40,644 bases of DNA, from the NCBI GenBank assembly GCA_963575675.1, contig CAUYUA010000209.1, forward strand, positions 1 to 40,644, given 5' to 3'. The notes under the pieces were generated by a model that worked only from the letters and a program-made list of their open reading frames with translations, was not told where the DNA came from and did not search any database. The position numbers were made by a program, and so were the translations under genes. This DNA comes from CAUYUA01 sp963575675. GTDB lineage: Bacteria; Pseudomonadota; Alphaproteobacteria; Azospirillales; Azospirillaceae. Shown here one piece after another: positions 31,738-40,644 of this stretch (position 1 is its first letter; each line of letters starts with the position of its first letter).

Positions 31738-33195
31738 ATGTCTGCACTTTTTCCGCTATTCGGCGCGGCTATTCCTGAGATAATTCTTGCAATCGCCGGG
31801 GTTGGGCTCATCCTTCTTGGTGTGTTTCGAGAACAGGATGGTGCGCGTTTAGTTTCGCATCTGACAGTTGTTGTTCTGGTTCTGGTGGGTATATTGGTCG
31901 TTGGCGAAGGCCATGACCGCCAGATGGTGTTTAATGGAATGTTCCAGACCGATGCTTTCGCAGTCTTTGTGAAAGTGCTCGTGATTGTCGGTGCGGCGCT
32001 ATCCATTATGTTGTCGTTGGGCTATTTGCAAATTGAGAAAATGGATCGGTTCGAGTTTCCGATTCTGATTCTTTTTGCGACCCTCGGCATGATGATGATG
32101 ATTTCCGCCAATGATCTCATTTCTTTGTTTGTCGGAATGGAGCTGCAAGGACTCTCCCTTTATGTGTTGGCGGCGTTTCATCGCGAAAATGCTCGTTCTA
32201 GTGAGGCCGGGCTTAAGTATTTCGTTCTTGGCGCCCTTTCAACGGGGTTGATGCTTTATGGGATCAGTCTGGTCTATGGTTTTGCCGGGACCACTAATTT
32301 TGATAATCTAAAAACGATGGTGGTTCCTGCAGATTTCCATAAAATTGGCATCCTGATCGGGTTGGTGTTTGTTTTGGCTGGCGCCGCTTTTAAAGTTGCC
32401 GCTGTGCCGTTTCATATGTGGACCCCAGATGTTTATGAGGGAGCACCTACGCCGGTTACTTCTTTTTTCGCGGGAGCAGCCAAGATTAGCGCGATTGGTG
32501 TGCTTGTTAGAATTTTGTGCGAGCCGTTTTTGCAGTTTACGAGCGATTGGACGCAAATTGTCATCGCTATGTCATTAGGGTCTGTCGTTATAGGTAGTTT
32601 TGCTGCAATCCGTCAGACGAATATCAAGCGTCTTCTTGCTTATAGCTCAATTGCGCATACTGGCTATGGCATGATTGGCCTTGCGGCAGGGAATGCCCAG
32701 GGCGCGCGTGGAATGCTGATTTATTTGGCGATCTACGTTGTTATGAATGCTGGCGCCTTTGCGGTCGTTCTTGGAATGCGTCGCCAAGGAATGTTGGTTG
32801 AAAATGTGAGTGATTTGGCGGGATTTGCAAAGTCTCATCCTCTATTGGCTGCTGCCATGGCGCTTTTTATGTTATCAATGGCTGGCATTCCTCCGTCACC
32901 TGGTTTCTTCGGGAAGCTCTATGTTTTTATGGCCGCAGTCGAAGTCAGATTGTACGTTGTGGTTGTTCCGGCTTTATTGGCGAGTGTGGTTGGTGCCTAT
33001 TACTATCTGAACATCATAAAGGTGATGTATTTTGATAAGCCTGATCCAAATCAGCAGGCTTTAGATGTCATGGAGAATGACTCGATCGCTTGGGTTTTGG
33101 TTTGCTCAACACTTTTTGTGCTGCTGTTTAACTTCTTTCCAGCAGCGTTGGTGTCGAAAGCGGATGTTGCTGCTCGGGCCCTGTTCATGGGTTGA
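31738..33195 (+). CDS. nuoN: NADH-quinone oxidoreductase subunit N
   Basis: Last gene of the complex I operon; a 485 aa antiporter-like subunit (ND2). The core AAVPFHMWTPDVYEGAPTPV and the helix RLLAYSSIAHTGYGMIGLA are diagnostic, as is LSMAGIPPSPGFFGKLYVF. A GGAGGAG ribosome site precedes the ATG. No terminator is visible in the 81 bp before birA, so birA-coaX-rnj may be read from the nuo transcript. Confidence 0.97.
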   Translation: MSALFPLFGAAIPEIILAIAGVGLILLGVFREQDGARLVSHLTVVVLVLVGILVVGEGHDRQMVFNGMFQTDAFAVFVKVLVIVGAALSIMLSLGYLQIEKMDRFEFPILILFATLGMMMMISANDLISLFVGMELQGLSLYVLAAFHRENARSSEAGLKYFVLGALSTGLMLYGISLVYGFAGTTNFDNLKTMVVPADFHKIGILIGLVFVLAGAAFKVAAVPFHMWTPDVYEGAPTPVTSFFAGAAKISAIGVLVRILCEPFLQFTSDWTQIVIAMSLGSVVIGSFAAIRQTNIKRLLAYSSIAHTGYGMIGLAAGNAQGARGMLIYLAIYVVMNAGAFAVVLGMRRQGMLVENVSDLAGFAKSHPLLAAAMALFMLSMAGIPPSPGFFGKLYVFMAAVEVRLYVVVVPALLASVVGAYYYLNIIKVMYFDKPDPNQQALDVMENDSIAWVLVCSTLFVLLFNFFPAALVSKADVAARALFMG

Positions 33196-33276
33196 CTGAG
33201 AGCAATCATCACTGAGATGTCTCTATGTGGCGATTGATAGGATGTGCGGTTCTCAAGGCTTTGTTTTGTAGTTCAA

Positions 33277-34143
33277 ATGTATGAGGCCGCTAGCGTGAAG
33301 AGTGCGTTGAAGTGTGACGAAACTCGGGTGGAAGAGCTGCTGGAAACAGTTGCTCTTCCACGAGGGTTTCGTTTATTTGTTTTTGAAAAAGTTGAAAGTA
33401 CGAATTTGATCGCAAAGGAAATGGTGGATGAGCTGTATTGGAAAAACGCCTCGGATACCGATGTTGTAGTTGTTTGGGCAAAGGCGCAGATGGCCGGAAA
33501 AGGTCGGCGTGGGCGTGTTTGGGTCTCGCCTGTAGGAAATCTTTATTGTAGTTTGCTGATTCGTCCTCGTTGTTGTGCTATGAAAACAGCAGAGCTTTCT
33601 TTTGTTATGGCTCTGTCTGTGGGAAGAGCTGTGATGGATGCGATGGAGATGTCGTCTTCATCCGTTCGGTTGAGCTATAAATGGCCGAATGATGTTTTAT
33701 TAGATCGTTGTAAGGTCGCAGGCATTCTTCTTGAAACAGATATAGTTGGTGTTGCTGACGTAGAGTGGGTTGTGTGTGGCGTTGGCGTGAATATTCAATC
33801 TTTTCCCACACAAACAGAATATCCCGCAGGGTCCTTGTGGGCCGCAGGGTGTGACTGTTCGGTAACGCCTGCTTTTGTTTTAGAGAGATTGTTATTGCAT
33901 TTTGCGTATTGGTTAGAAGAATGGCGAAATTGTGGATTCGAGCCGATTCGTAATGCTTGGAAGCATAACGCCCAGGGAATCGGTCAGGGAATCACAGTGC
34001 GGTTGCCAAATCAGACGATTTATGGTCGGTTCGTAGATGTGAGTGATGACGGCGCTTTGATCCTGCAAGAGGATGGGCGGACTGAATTGCGTCGCATTGC
34101 CACGGGTGAAGTTTTTTTCGGTTCGATCAAGGCGGAGGCGTAG
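33277..34143 (+). CDS. birA: Biotin-[acetyl-CoA-carboxylase] ligase
   Basis: BirA attaches biotin to the carrier protein of acetyl-CoA carboxylase via biotinyl-AMP. The 288 aa product contains the biotin/ATP motif AGKGRRGRVWVS, then YKWPNDVLLDRCKVAGILLE, then the C-terminal SH3-like domain. It lacks the N-terminal winged helix of E. coli BirA, so it is a class I, non-regulatory ligase. The ATG at 33277 is one choice; a GTG at 33244 in the same frame is possible. The position between nuoN and coaX is a common alphaproteobacterial arrangement. Confidence 0.93.
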   Translation: MYEAASVKSALKCDETRVEELLETVALPRGFRLFVFEKVESTNLIAKEMVDELYWKNASDTDVVVVWAKAQMAGKGRRGRVWVSPVGNLYCSLLIRPRCCAMKTAELSFVMALSVGRAVMDAMEMSSSSVRLSYKWPNDVLLDRCKVAGILLETDIVGVADVEWVVCGVGVNIQSFPTQTEYPAGSLWAAGCDCSVTPAFVLERLLLHFAYWLEEWRNCGFEPIRNAWKHNAQGIGQGITVRLPNQTIYGRFVDVSDDGALILQEDGRTELRRIATGEVFFGSIKAEA

Positions 34144-34145
34144 AC

Positions 34146-34919
34146 GTGCTGTTGGCGATCGATGTCGGGAACACCAATGTGGTGTTCGCGCTTTATGAAG
34201 GTGATTGCCAGAAAGGCGTGTGGCGTTGTGCTACAGATTGCAAGCGCACTTCAGATGAATATGCCGTTTGGTTAACTCATTTGATGGTTTTGCGTGGGTG
34301 CGATTCAAGTCGTATCTCTGCCGCTATTCTTGCGAGTGTTGTTCCAGGCGCCACGTTTGCTCTGAAAAAGCTCTGTCGTGATTATTTTGCTTGCGAACCT
34401 AAGGTGGTTGGTGATCCAAGCGTTGCTTTGGGTGTTACGGCTCTTGTCGATCGTCCGGAAGAAGTTGGAGCCGATAGGTTAGTGAATGCTGTCGGCGCTT
34501 TTGGCTCTTATGAGCCCCCGATGATTGTGATTGATTTTGGAACAGCCACAACTTTCGATGTTGTGGACGTTCAGGGTAACTATTGTGGTGGTGTGATTGC
34601 GCCGGGGATTAATCTGTCTCTTGAGGCGCTTCATATGGCTGCGGCAAAGCTGCCGCGTGTTGATATCGTTCAGCCGGCGACGGTGATTGGAAAAGGGACT
34701 GTGTCTTGCATTCAGTCCGGGGTCTTTTGGGGCTATGTTGGGCTCATTGAGGGATTGGTGGCAAGAATTCAAAACGAGTTTGGGCAATCCATGACGGTGA
34801 TTGCAACGGGTGGATTGGCGGGGTTGTTTGCGAAAGCGACTTTTGTCATTAATCATATCGATGGAGATTTGACCCTGCGTGGCCTTTTGTTGATCCATCA
34901 GCGTAATAGCGCATCATGA
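34146..34919 (+). CDS. coaX: Type III pantothenate kinase
   Basis: CoaX phosphorylates pantothenate, the first step of coenzyme A synthesis. The 257 aa acetate/sugar kinase-fold protein begins with the phosphate motif LLAIDVGNTNVVFAL and contains GADRLVNA and VIDFGTATTFDVVD, all diagnostic of the type III enzyme. It starts at a GTG two bases after the birA stop and ends in an ATGA overlap with rnj, so the three genes are probably translated from one message. Confidence 0.95.
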   Translation: MLLAIDVGNTNVVFALYEGDCQKGVWRCATDCKRTSDEYAVWLTHLMVLRGCDSSRISAAILASVVPGATFALKKLCRDYFACEPKVVGDPSVALGVTALVDRPEEVGADRLVNAVGAFGSYEPPMIVIDFGTATTFDVVDVQGNYCGGVIAPGINLSLEALHMAAAKLPRVDIVQPATVIGKGTVSCIQSGVFWGYVGLIEGLVARIQNEFGQSMTVIATGGLAGLFAKATFVINHIDGDLTLRGLLLIHQRNSAS

Positions 34920-36595
34920 CCAGCGACGAATTAGGATTTCAGCCTGACGACAAGGCGTTGTATTTCTTGCCGCTCGGAGGCGCTGGTGAGATTGGGATGA
35001 ATCTCAATCTCTATGGCCATGCTGGAAAGTGGCTTATGGTCGATTTGGGCATTTCGTTCGGCGATGAAAGCATGCCGGGCGTCGACGTTATTATGGCGGA
35101 CCCGGCGTTCATTCGTCAGAGAAGTGAAGATTTAGTCGGTTTGGTATTGACGCATGCTCATGAAGATCATTTGGGGGCTGTGCAGTATCTTTGGGCGGAA
35201 CTTGGTTGTCCTATTTACACTACTCCGTTTACCGCTGCTGTGTTGCGTAGTAAGATCCACGAACGAGGGCTTGTTGGTCGTATTAAAATTCATGAGGTTC
35301 CGGCTTCAGGGCAAGTAACCATTGGTCCGTTTGAGATCGAAATGGTGGGCGTCACTCATTCCGTGCCTGAAGCGCAAGCCTTGGTGATCCGCACTGCCGC
35401 CGGAACTGCCGTTCATACAGGGGACTGGAAACTCGATCCTAGGCCGGTTGTGGGGCCCACAACCAATGAACAAGTTCTCGCTCGCATTGGCGATCAAGGC
35501 GTTTGTGCATTGTTGGGCGATTCCACCAACGCCATGGTTCCAGGTCATTCCGGGTCCGAATCCGATGTTCGGGCATGCTTGGAACAACTCTTCGGTCAGT
35601 TCACCAACCGTATTGTTGTGACGTGTTTCGCCACGAACGTCAGTCGTTTGGAAAGTGTCGCCGTTGCCGCCGAACGCCACGGGAGGCGCGTGGGGCTGGT
35701 TGGGCGCTCCTTGTGGCGAATATTTGAAGCCGCTCGTTCTGTAGGGTATCTCAAAAAAATTCCGGAGTTTCTTTCTGAGCACGATGTCGCGTACCTTCCA
35801 AGGAATCAGGCCGTTCTCGTTTGTACGGGAAGTCAGGGGGAGCCTCGATCCGCTTTGGCGCGCTTGGCGTCCGGAGATCATCCGCAGGTGTCTTTAGAGC
35901 CGGGAGACGTTGTTATTTTTTCTAGCCGGGATATTCCCGGAAATGAGACTGCCGTCGCAAATATTCAGAATCAATTGGTGCGGCGTGGAATCGAAGTTAT
36001 TACATCAGAGCAAATGCCGGTTCATGTTTCTGGTCATCCCGCGCGTGACGAATTGGCGCTCCTCTATCATCTGTTGAGGCCGAAAGTTGCCGCGCCCATT
36101 CATGGCGAGCGGCGCCATCTGATTGAGCATGCTCGCTTGGCGCAGGAGTGCCAAGTTCCACAGACGATTATCCCTGAAAATGGGACGATTCTACGTTTGG
36201 CGCCGGGGCCTGCCGAAGCTGTGGGAGTGGTTCATACCGGGCGTTTGGCGGTGGATGGAAAGAGGTTGATCCCTCTTGACGCTGGCGTGATGAAAACCCG
36301 CCATCGTATTATGCATAATGGAGCCGCCTTTGTGACGGTTGTCGTCAACAGTCGGGGAGAGCTGACTCAAGCGCCCAAAGTTGCAGTGATGGGGTTGCTG
36401 GATGAGCAAGCTGAGCCGAGCGCTTTGCTCGATGCTATTGACGCCGTGCGAGAGGCTGTTGCTCATTTGCCGAAAACAACCCGATTAGAGGATGACGACG
36501 CTTTGCGTCAAGAAGCGCGGACGGCCTTAAGGCGGTGTTTTCAGCATAGTCATGGAAAAAAACCGCAGACCGTTGTACATCTGATTCGGGTGTAG
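34916..36595 (+). CDS. rnj: Ribonuclease J
   Basis: This 559 aa metallo-beta-lactamase-fold enzyme is a 5'-3' exo/endoribonuclease for mRNA decay and rRNA maturation. The zinc motif HAHEDH is at residues 80-85, with GDWKLD and SGHPARDE further on as in the beta-CASP family; the C-terminal dimerisation region is present. It is coupled to coaX by ATGA. A hairpin follows the stop codon. Confidence 0.95.
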   Translation: MTSDELGFQPDDKALYFLPLGGAGEIGMNLNLYGHAGKWLMVDLGISFGDESMPGVDVIMADPAFIRQRSEDLVGLVLTHAHEDHLGAVQYLWAELGCPIYTTPFTAAVLRSKIHERGLVGRIKIHEVPASGQVTIGPFEIEMVGVTHSVPEAQALVIRTAAGTAVHTGDWKLDPRPVVGPTTNEQVLARIGDQGVCALLGDSTNAMVPGHSGSESDVRACLEQLFGQFTNRIVVTCFATNVSRLESVAVAAERHGRRVGLVGRSLWRIFEAARSVGYLKKIPEFLSEHDVAYLPRNQAVLVCTGSQGEPRSALARLASGDHPQVSLEPGDVVIFSSRDIPGNETAVANIQNQLVRRGIEVITSEQMPVHVSGHPARDELALLYHLLRPKVAAPIHGERRHLIEHARLAQECQVPQTIIPENGTILRLAPGPAEAVGVVHTGRLAVDGKRLIPLDAGVMKTRHRIMHNGAAFVTVVVNSRGELTQAPKVAVMGLLDEQAEPSALLDAIDAVREAVAHLPKTTRLEDDDALRQEARTALRRCFQHSHGKKPQTVVHLIRV

Positions 36596-36622
36596 AGAAC
36601 GGTTTTCTTGTGTCTGTGTTGA

Positions 36623-36643
36623 ACCGGGGCCATCGGCCTCGGT
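36623..36643 (+). terminator. Hairpin after rnj, possible weak terminator
   Basis: ACCGGGGCC pairs with GGCCTCGGT around a 3 nt loop, with one G-U pair. Only a short T-poor tail follows, so termination would be weak. The ABC transporter gene starts 23 bp downstream. Confidence 0.5.
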
Positions 36644-36665
36644 CAATTCCTGATTGGTGTTGGCC

Positions 36666-38399
36666 ATGTCGTCTGTACGATTCTCTTGGCGCGACTTGTG
36701 GCTTTTTGTTCGTCCATATTGGATGTCTACAGAGCGTTGGGTGGCCATAAGGATATTATTGTTCGTTATTTCTCTGATTGTTGTTGCCGGGTATTTGAAC
36801 ATTTTATTCAACGACTGGAATAATGATTTCTATAACGCAATTCAGAATAATCAACCGGATATTTATTTCTATCAGCTCGTTGTGTTTTCGGTCTTGGCGG
36901 GATTCTACATTTTAGCGGCCGTATATCGGAAGTATTATCTTCAAATGTTGGAGATACGTTGGCGGCGTTGGCTTACTGTTTATCTATTAAACGAGTGGTT
37001 GGAGTTTCAAACATTCTATCGTTTGCAATTCCAGAGTGGCGTCACGGATAATCCGGATCAGAGAATCGCAGAAGACGTCAAAATGTTTGTGGCGTTGACG
37101 CTTCGATTGGGGAGCGAGCTTCTTGGCGTTGTCATTACTTTGATGTCGTTTGTCGTGATTCTGTGGAGCCTGTCGGGTTCCATTAATGTCCCTTTATCGT
37201 TCTTGCCTTCCTCTTGGGGGATTGATTCGTTAGCGATTCCTGGGTATTTGGTTTGGGTTGCTTTGATTTACTCGGTTGTTGGCAATGTGTTGGCGCATCG
37301 GATTGGTCGTGTGTTGATTGCCATTCGTTATAATCAACAGCGCTATGACGCGGATTTTCGTTTTTCACTGGTGCGTTTGCGTGAAAATGCCGAAAGCGTT
37401 GTTCTGAGCGCTGGAGAAGAGGTGGAGCGTCATGGATTGTTGCGGCGTTTGGATGTCGTCGTCGCGAATTGGCGACAAATTATGGGTTATGAAAAGCGAC
37501 TGAATTGGTTTTCGGACAGCTTTGCGCAGATTGCCGTTATTTTTCCTTATCTGGTTGCGGCTCCAAGGTTTTTTTCCGGAAAAATACAGCTTGGCGGGTT
37601 GATGCAGATTGCTTCGGCCTTTGGTCAAGTGCAGGGAGCCATGAGCTGGTTGGTGGATGTGTACCCGTTGTTTAGCGAATGGCGGGCAACGGTGGAGCGA
37701 TTGATTGAATTTCGTCGCGGGATGGTGTTGGCGCGGCGTGTGGCTGCTGTGTCCGGTGTTCGGCATCGGCAGGGAGATGACGAGGCGTTTTGTGCTGAAG
37801 GAGTTCTTTTAAGGCTTCCAGAGCAACAGGAGTCTTTTCTGGCGGTTGATTTGCGAATCGAGGCGGGTGAGTCAACATTGATTTCTGGGCCGAGCGGTTC
37901 GGGTAAAACCACCTTCTTTCGTGCGGTGGCGGGAGTTTGGCCGTTTGGTGAGGGAGTGTTTTGGTTGCCTTTTGCGGGGCGTCTTATGTTTTTGCCGCAA
38001 AAACCTTATATGCCGATTGGTCGGTTGCGGGCGGCGATTGTTTATCCCGGTGTTGGAGGGGCGTTTTCCGACGGTGAAATTTGTCAAGTTCTTGAAGAGT
38101 GTGGTTTGGCGGCGTTATGTGGAATTTTAGATGAAGAAAGTCATTGGGCGAATCGTTTGTCTCCGGGGGAGCAGCAGAGGATTGCGGTGGCGCGGGTTTT
38201 GTTGCATAAGCCGGATTGGGCGTTCTTGGATGAAGCAACTTCGGCCTGTGACCTTGAGACAGAACAGAGGCTTTATCAAGCTTTAAGACAGCGTGCGTCG
38301 GGGACAACCTTGATAAGCATAAGTCATCGCGAGGAAGTGGCGTTGTTCCATCGGCGGCATTTTGTTGTCGAGAATCAAAGGCTTGTTGAGCGGAGATGA
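36666..38399 (+). CDS. ABC transporter, SbmA/BacA-like membrane domain fused to ATPase (YddA type)
   Basis: This 577 aa fused permease/ATPase has an N-terminal membrane domain of the ABC_membrane_2 (SbmA/BacA) family, recognisable from LFNDWNNDFYNAIQN, RWRRWLT and NPDQRIAEDV. The C-terminal ATPase shows Walker A GPSGSGKTT (from residue 408), LSPGEQQR and Walker B DWAFLDEATSACD. Relatives move peptides, vitamin B12 or very-long-chain fatty acids; the substrate cannot be assigned here. The ATG at 36666 follows three weak in-frame starts. It ends at a strong bidirectional terminator. Confidence 0.9.
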   Translation: MSSVRFSWRDLWLFVRPYWMSTERWVAIRILLFVISLIVVAGYLNILFNDWNNDFYNAIQNNQPDIYFYQLVVFSVLAGFYILAAVYRKYYLQMLEIRWRRWLTVYLLNEWLEFQTFYRLQFQSGVTDNPDQRIAEDVKMFVALTLRLGSELLGVVITLMSFVVILWSLSGSINVPLSFLPSSWGIDSLAIPGYLVWVALIYSVVGNVLAHRIGRVLIAIRYNQQRYDADFRFSLVRLRENAESVVLSAGEEVERHGLLRRLDVVVANWRQIMGYEKRLNWFSDSFAQIAVIFPYLVAAPRFFSGKIQLGGLMQIASAFGQVQGAMSWLVDVYPLFSEWRATVERLIEFRRGMVLARRVAAVSGVRHRQGDDEAFCAEGVLLRLPEQQESFLAVDLRIEAGESTLISGPSGSGKTTFFRAVAGVWPFGEGVFWLPFAGRLMFLPQKPYMPIGRLRAAIVYPGVGGAFSDGEICQVLEECGLAALCGILDEESHWANRLSPGEQQRIAVARVLLHKPDWAFLDEATSACDLETEQRLYQALRQRASGTTLISISHREEVALFHRRHFVVENQRLVERR

Positions 38400-38461
38400 A
38401 TCAAAGTTAAAAGAGGCCAGGGGCGCAAGCCTTATTGCAGAGCGTTGATATTATGGCGTTA

Positions 38462-38504
38462 AACAAAAGGGCCCGGAAAGCTTGTGCTTCCGGGCCCTTT
38501 TGTT
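38462..38504. terminator. Strong bidirectional terminator
   Basis: AACAAAAGGGCCCGGAA (38462-38478) pairs perfectly over 17 bp with TTCCGGGCCCTTTTGTT (38488-38504). It has A and T tracts on both sides and lies between convergent genes. Confidence 0.9.
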
Positions 38505-38539
38505 ATAAAAACTCGACTCGAGACCGCATCACCAGGGGC

Positions 38540-39052
38540 TCACCCTTCGAGGTCTCCATCATCTTTCTCGTCTTTTTCAGAGACTTTATCGTTATCGCTG
38601 TTGGCAGAAGGAACGTCGCGCCGCGAGCGAATCTTCAGCAAACGATCGAGGATTACCGCCAAGCATTCGGCCAAAACATAACGCTTTTCCGAAGGTAAGT
38701 CGTTAATCACTGTGGCTAATGTCAACAAAGGATCGTCAGACAGCAAAGCCCGACCCGGCGGCAATAGCTCCAGTCTCGCGACGCGGCGATCTTCGGAGGA
38801 GTGTCGCCGTTCCAGATAACCCTTACGAACCAAGGCCTCGATGGTTTGCGAGGCGGTGCTGGGTGTAACACCATGGTGAATGGCGAAACCCGACATCGTT
38901 CGTTGGCTATTGTTGACTTGGGCGAAGAAACGTAAAGCCGTCCACTGGGCGGGTTTCAGACCATGGTGTATATCCAGCCGATCGGTCTGACGGCCCACTT
39001 GTTCCAGAACTTCGGCAATTGCTTGTGACGACAAGGGAATTGTGTCGCTCAT
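38540..39052 (-). CDS. MarR family transcriptional regulator
   Basis: This 170 aa protein has the MarR winged helix: LKPAQWTALRFFAQV, recognition helix region VTPSTASQTIEALVRKGYLERR, and the wing SSEDRRVARLELLPPGRALL. The ligand and target genes are not evident. The C-terminal ~25 residues are a highly charged, acidic D/E/K/S tail. The ATG at 39052 is preferred over one 14 codons upstream because it gives a family-like N-terminus, though neither has a strong ribosome binding site. It converges on the ABC transporter gene. Confidence 0.88.
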   Translation of the reverse strand: MSDTIPLSSQAIAEVLEQVGRQTDRLDIHHGLKPAQWTALRFFAQVNNSQRTMSGFAIHHGVTPSTASQTIEALVRKGYLERRHSSEDRRVARLELLPPGRALLSDDPLLTLATVINDLPSEKRYVLAECLAVILDRLLKIRSRRDVPSANSDNDKVSEKDEKDDGDLEG

Positions 39053-39541
39053 GCGCCATCCGGCTTCCAAATAGGAGTTCGGGACTGCCCCCATCTCAAC
39101 TCCGCCGAGATCGGTTCATCGATCGCAAAGCGAGAGGTGTCAGGAAGAGCTTGTTATCGGCTTAAAGCTTGTCCAGAAAATATACCGACGTTTCCAACCA
39201 CTTCAGAAGTTATCCATCGAATTAAATCTCTGGATTGCCGCCCCGCTATCTTTCTGCGGTTTTTGATCTGGACGGGCAAATTCACCGGAAGCCGCTAGAA
39301 ACATTGGTATATTCTTCGGACAAGCTCTTAAAAAAGGCGGTGACAGGTTCCCTGTCGGAGATCGCTTCATTCCGGAGAATGAGCGACTTCGTAAAGCCTA
39401 GTTATTTTTGGCGGGAAACTCGTCGTATTTCAAGTAAATTGTTACTTACGAATGATAAGCGTCTGCAATCTTCAATTTTGTTTGCGATTGTTGCGGGGAA
39501 TGCTGCTTCTGCTATGGTTCTTGTGGCGAATTTGAGCCCGA
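39053..39541. other. Intergenic region upstream of marR
   Basis: These 489 bp lie between the marR and nitrilase-like genes. A 105-codon frame on the plus strand (39235-39552) has no recognisable motif, starts at a TTG and overlaps the nitrilase 3' end, so I do not call it. No repeat of family A or B is present, and I cannot place a promoter with confidence. Confidence 0.5.
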
Positions 39542-40438
39542 TCAGAGCTTGATCATTTCCACTGAGCGGCCAAGAAGAGGAAATTGGCGTGGCCAGTTGC
39601 GGTGATTCAGGACTTCGCCTTCAGTGCGCACCACTTCCAATCCAACCGGAGAGATATCTGCATACAACCATTGAGGAGAATCACGAGTTCCAGAAACGAG
39701 AACGCCATCATCGCATAAGTGGCAGTCGGGAGGGAGATAAAACGCCGCGACTCCGGTGTTGACTCCGACCGCCGGAGACCACTCGGCGCGACCGACGGTG
39801 ACGGCATGAACTACAACGCATTGATTTTCTAGGGCGCGCGCTTGAGCGGAGATGCGTATCCGCGCATAGCCGGATGGGGTGTCCGTGTGACTCGGCGTTA
39901 GGATGAAGGCTGCTCCGGATTCGATTTGGAGGCGAGCGATTAAAGGAAACTCGATGTCGTAGGAAAGCGCGATGCCGAATCGACCAAGAGCGGTGTCGAA
40001 GATGCGGATGGTTTCGCCGGGAACGACGCCCCATTCCTCTTCTTCGCTGCGGCTCATCATAAGTTTCTCTTGAGTGGCGCGGCTGCCGTCTGGACTAAAC
40101 AGATAGGCGCAATTGCGATAACCGCGTCCGAATCGAATCGGCAGGCTCGCGGCGACGATGTAGACACGGTGGCGTTGAGCCAGCTCCGCATGGCAATTCA
40201 AGTAAGCAGGGACTAAGTCCTGTAGGGCGTCGAGTTGTCGTCGAACATCGGAGCGCACCGGCGGCACGAACAGAGAAGCCAGCTCTAGCGAGCTGTATTC
40301 TGGGAACAGCAGGAGTTGTGCGCCCATGGCGACCGCATCGGCGACCCATGCGCTGATTTTGGCGCGCCATTCGCCCCACGACGAAAAGCGGCCTATCGGA
40401 TATTGTGCGGAGGCTATGCGCAGGCAGGAACCGATCAC
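39542..40438 (-). CDS. Nitrilase-superfamily protein lacking the catalytic cysteine
   Basis: This is a 298 aa carbon-nitrogen hydrolase fold protein starting at GTG. Most members cleave amides or nitriles with a Glu-Lys-Cys triad. The Glu (FPEYSS) and Lys (QEKLMM, followed by EEEEWGV) are present. The third motif, normally CYDxEFP, reads SYDIEFP: the codon is TCC, so the nucleophile is serine. The QYPIGRF N-terminus and ASLELAS-like FPEYSSLELAS resemble the Rim1-like nitrilase subgroup. It may be inactive on usual substrates or act differently. Downstream of it on the minus strand lies marR. Confidence 0.85.
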   Translation of the reverse strand: MIGSCLRIASAQYPIGRFSSWGEWRAKISAWVADAVAMGAQLLLFPEYSSLELASLFVPPVRSDVRRQLDALQDLVPAYLNCHAELAQRHRVYIVAASLPIRFGRGYRNCAYLFSPDGSRATQEKLMMSRSEEEEWGVVPGETIRIFDTALGRFGIALSYDIEFPLIARLQIESGAAFILTPSHTDTPSGYARIRISAQARALENQCVVVHAVTVGRAEWSPAVGVNTGVAAFYLPPDCHLCDDGVLVSGTRDSPQWLYADISPVGLEVVRTEGEVLNHRNWPRQFPLLGRSVEMIKL

Positions 40439-40644
40439 GGCGGCAACGGCTTTATCCAGGATTGCATTGGTTTGGGACTTTCAACGATTTCATCGTGCTC
40501 TTTCCAGGAAATTTGACGACTCAGACAAAAAATTACGATGCGGCGAGAATCACCTACTATTCTTCTAAATAAAAACTAATAAAATTAGAGAGATTTCTGT
40601 AATTTATTCCTATTTACCGGGATGCTATGTATAAATTCCTATTT
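40439..40644. other. Region upstream of nitrilase gene to window end
   Basis: The last 206 bp become strongly AT-rich. ATTCCTATTT occurs at 40606-40615 and again at 40635-40644, the very end of the window. No gene is visible. Confidence 0.5.

Noticed and set aside
39235..39552. 105-codon plus-strand frame upstream of marR
   Set aside because: TTG start, no motif, overlaps the 3' end of the nitrilase gene; insufficient support.

Overview
The window comes from an alphaproteobacterial chromosome. The evidence is a contiguous nuoA-N complex I operon followed by birA-coaX-rnj, a lon-hup-tRNA-Val block just before nuoA, and an ftsE-ftsX cell-division pair preceded by a divergent MJ0042 zinc-ribbon gene. 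The combination recalls Rhodospirillales-type genomes, but no 16S or other marker is present to fix the genus.

Layout. Positions 1-11300 hold mixed single genes: zapE (-), a GH17/GT2 beta-glucan synthase (-), a HIT protein (+), a PAS histidine kinase (-), a zinc-ribbon membrane protein (-), then ftsE, ftsX, a DUF218 protein and an unrecognised membrane/HTH protein (+). Positions 11770-13700 hold a translation block, rpmI-rplT-pheS, lacking its usual partners infC and pheT in the window. Lon, HU, tRNA-Val(UAC), a small hypothetical gene and tRNA-Asp(GUC) follow. From 18669 to 33195 lie all 14 complex I genes in canonical order, tightly packed and often overlapping, then birA, coaX and rnj. The right end holds an SbmA/YddA-type ABC exporter, a strong bidirectional terminator, a MarR regulator and a nitrilase-superfamily protein whose expected catalytic cysteine is serine.

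The most unusual content is a set of short interspersed elements between the genes of the left 18 kb, absent from the nuo half. Family A (1472-1678, 5031-5236, 11341-11608 and a single arm at 13721-13820) consists of long inverted repeats. Each complete arm folds into a series of hairpins, one capped by a GAAA tetraloop and supported by a compensatory base change. Family B (47-205, 4386-4537 reversed, 17419-17580) is a ~150-160 bp repeat with a different core. Both families share a CCTGGACCC motif and a similar 3' end. Family A copies flank both sides of the orphan rpmI-rplT-pheS block, and one copy supplies the stop codon of the beta-glucan synthase gene.

Base composition drifts. By eye the left half is GC-rich, while nuoG (second half) to nuoM is clearly AT-richer with many T-ending codons. 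All function calls rest on motif recognition in the translated sequence; no database search was run.
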